DNA from: an uncultured Bacteroidales bacterium | GTDB lineage: Bacteria; Bacteroidota; Bacteroidia; Bacteroidales; UBA932 | Length of the DNA stretch: 64,000 nucleotides | Direction: 5' to 3' | Assembly: GCA_944322565.1 (NCBI GenBank) | Contig: CALUPG010000002.1 | Coordinates: 1-64,000, forward strand | Shown: piece after piece, positions 62,976 to 64,000 of the stretch | Layout: each line of letters starts with the position of its first letter | How positions within the stretch are numbered: position 1 is the stretch's first letter | Translations under genes and position numbers: made by a program | The notes under the pieces: generated by a model | The model's input: the letters and a program-made list of their open reading frames with translations, nothing else | Told to the model about the DNA's origin: nothing | Database searches by the model: none

Positions 62976-64000
62976 TCAGAATTTGAAGACATAGCCCAGG
63001 GACGGCAGAAGACGATAGAACGAGATTCCCTCCTGAGAAATCTCCACTGTATTGTCATGCTCGTCATAATTCACTTTCACATCCATAAATATCGGATTGC
63101 TCCTGGCATAGACATTATACAGGGAAAGATTGAAAGAATGCCTGCAACGGCCTTTCTGCCGGAGATGCCAGGTTGCCGAGAGATCCAGCCTGTGATAATC
63201 AGGCATACGGCTCCCGTTCCTGTCCCCGTATTCAGACAGCACATTCTCCCCGACAATATACACTGATACCGGCATAGTAAAAGGCTGGCCTGAAGCATAT
63301 ACGAACACCGCCGAAAGCTCCAGCCGGCTGACAGGGCTGTATGTGGCGACAACAGACAGATTATGTCTCCTGTCGTGTTTCGAGGGAAATGGCCTGCCGC
63401 CTGCTATCTCAGGAAAACTTCTTGTCGCCCAGCCCAAAGTATAGCTCACCCAGCCTGTCACCCGCCCGTAGTTCTTTTTGAACATAAATTCCGCACCGTA
63501 ATTCTGTCCTGTTCCAGCCAGAAGATGGTCCCCGACAATATACTCACGGTTGACCATATCAAAGAAATTCCCGTCAAACTCAAGCTGCCCGGACAATTTC
63601 TTGTAATAAAGTTCCGCACTGTACTCAAACATTCCGTCTCCGGGCGCATGGAAAATCCCTGCAGTCACCGAATGCGCTGTCTGCGGCCGGACTTGTGACG
63701 ATGCCGGCATCCAAAAATCAACCGGAAGTCCGATTCCGGAGACAGCCACCTGATTGACATATTGACTCTGAAGAGAATAGGAAGTGATGACCCGCAGGTT
63801 GGGGGCGGCATCCCAGCTCAGGGACACTCTCGGTTCAGGACAAGAATAGAAAACAGGCGCACCTGAGGCCGGCGGCTGCAGGCAGAAACTGTATCTCAGT
63901 CCTATGTCGGCTGATACCGCACCGGGTACAATATCAGCCGAATATCCGGCAAATGCCCCGAATTCATGAGTCCTGTATTCCGGCACTTCCGGGGCGTCTC
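62976..64000 (-). CDS. TonB-dependent receptor, C-terminal part (cut by the window edge)
   Basis: The frame stays open to the last base, so the true start lies beyond 64000. The 341 visible residues are outer-membrane barrel strands of a TonB-dependent receptor: GLRYSFCLQPP, NFFDMVNREYIVGDHLLAGTGQNYGAEFMFKKNYGRVTGWVSYTL, RHNLSVVATYSPVSRLELSAVFVYASGQPFT, and a final strand LPSLGYVFKF with terminal aromatic. The plug domain is outside. It is paired with the DUF4249 lipoprotein. Confidence 0.85.
   Translation of the reverse strand, partial: DAPEVPEYRTHEFGAFAGYSADIVPGAVSADIGLRYSFCLQPPASGAPVFYSCPEPRVSLSWDAAPNLRVITSYSLQSQYVNQVAVSGIGLPVDFWMPASSQVRPQTAHSVTAGIFHAPGDGMFEYSAELYYKKLSGQLEFDGNFFDMVNREYIVGDHLLAGTGQNYGAEFMFKKNYGRVTGWVSYTLGWATRSFPEIAGGRPFPSKHDRRHNLSVVATYSPVSRLELSAVFVYASGQPFTMPVSVYIVGENVLSEYGDRNGSRMPDYHRLDLSATWHLRQKGRCRHSFNLSLYNVYARSNPIFMDVKVNYDEHDNTVEISQEGISFYRLLPSLGYVFKF

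Overview
The window is a chromosomal segment of a Bacteroidales bacterium, probably gut-associated. Supporting signs are Bacteroidota-specific families (DUF4294, DUF3098, DUF4270, DUF4249 beside a TonB receptor, a NagB/PIG-L fusion, a catalytic-domain-only GT5 glycogen synthase), tail-extended L17 and S3, lipoproteins with SCEKE-type lipoboxes, and repeated TAnnTTTG promoter elements, twice with a TTTG -33 box at 18-19 bp. Starts lack Shine-Dalgarno sequences. I cannot name the genus.

Layout. 1-7.6 kb: tRNA-Pro, lolD-trmN6, a leftward operon of split transketolase followed by an ECF sigma factor, a probable anti-sigma protein and a Spy-like protein, then malate dehydrogenase and a phosphopantetheinyl transferase. 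7.7-14.9 kb: nrdDG, an SDR epimerase with a metal-site-like tail, and a TPR/EnvC cell-envelope pair. 15-22 kb: a second ECF sigma with an anti-sigma/outer-membrane-barrel fusion, mlaFE, comM, tsaE and a lipoprotein. 22-29 kb: ispE, suf genes interrupted by a PnuC transporter, and a K+-dependent membrane pyrophosphatase preceded by a repeat-built leader ORF. 29.3-36.5 kb: an amino-sugar locus (NagB/PIG-L fusion, NagB, serine-type sulfatase) bracketed by two paralogous fibronectin-III lipoproteins. Each carries a G8 tract just after the lipidation cysteine, and the second is followed by an in-frame, stop-interrupted remnant of a further domain.

36.7-62 kb: ribosomal protein genes, all leftward but in two blocks. 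rplC-D-W-B-rpsS-rplV-rpsC (62.0-58.1 kb) ends at a strong terminator. rplP-rpmC-rpsQ through secY, infA, rpoA and rplQ (47.4-36.7 kb) starts from its own promoter. About 10.7 kb of unrelated housekeeping genes (DUF4294, lpxH, uppP, DUF3098, ftsX, glycogen synthase, DUF4270, acpP, pnuC, uvrC, a TlpA-like thioredoxin) lies between rpsC and rplP, which are normally adjacent. rpsJ is also missing upstream of rplC. The right end holds a DUF4249 lipoprotein and the C-terminal part of its TonB-dependent receptor, cut by the window edge.

The strongest candidates for something new are the two G8-switched lipoproteins around the amino-sugar/sulfatase genes, the split S10 operon with regulatory signals at each broken end, and the octapeptide-repeat leader ORF plus dense hairpin cluster upstream of hppA. 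I saw no CRISPR array, transposase, integrase or prophage gene.
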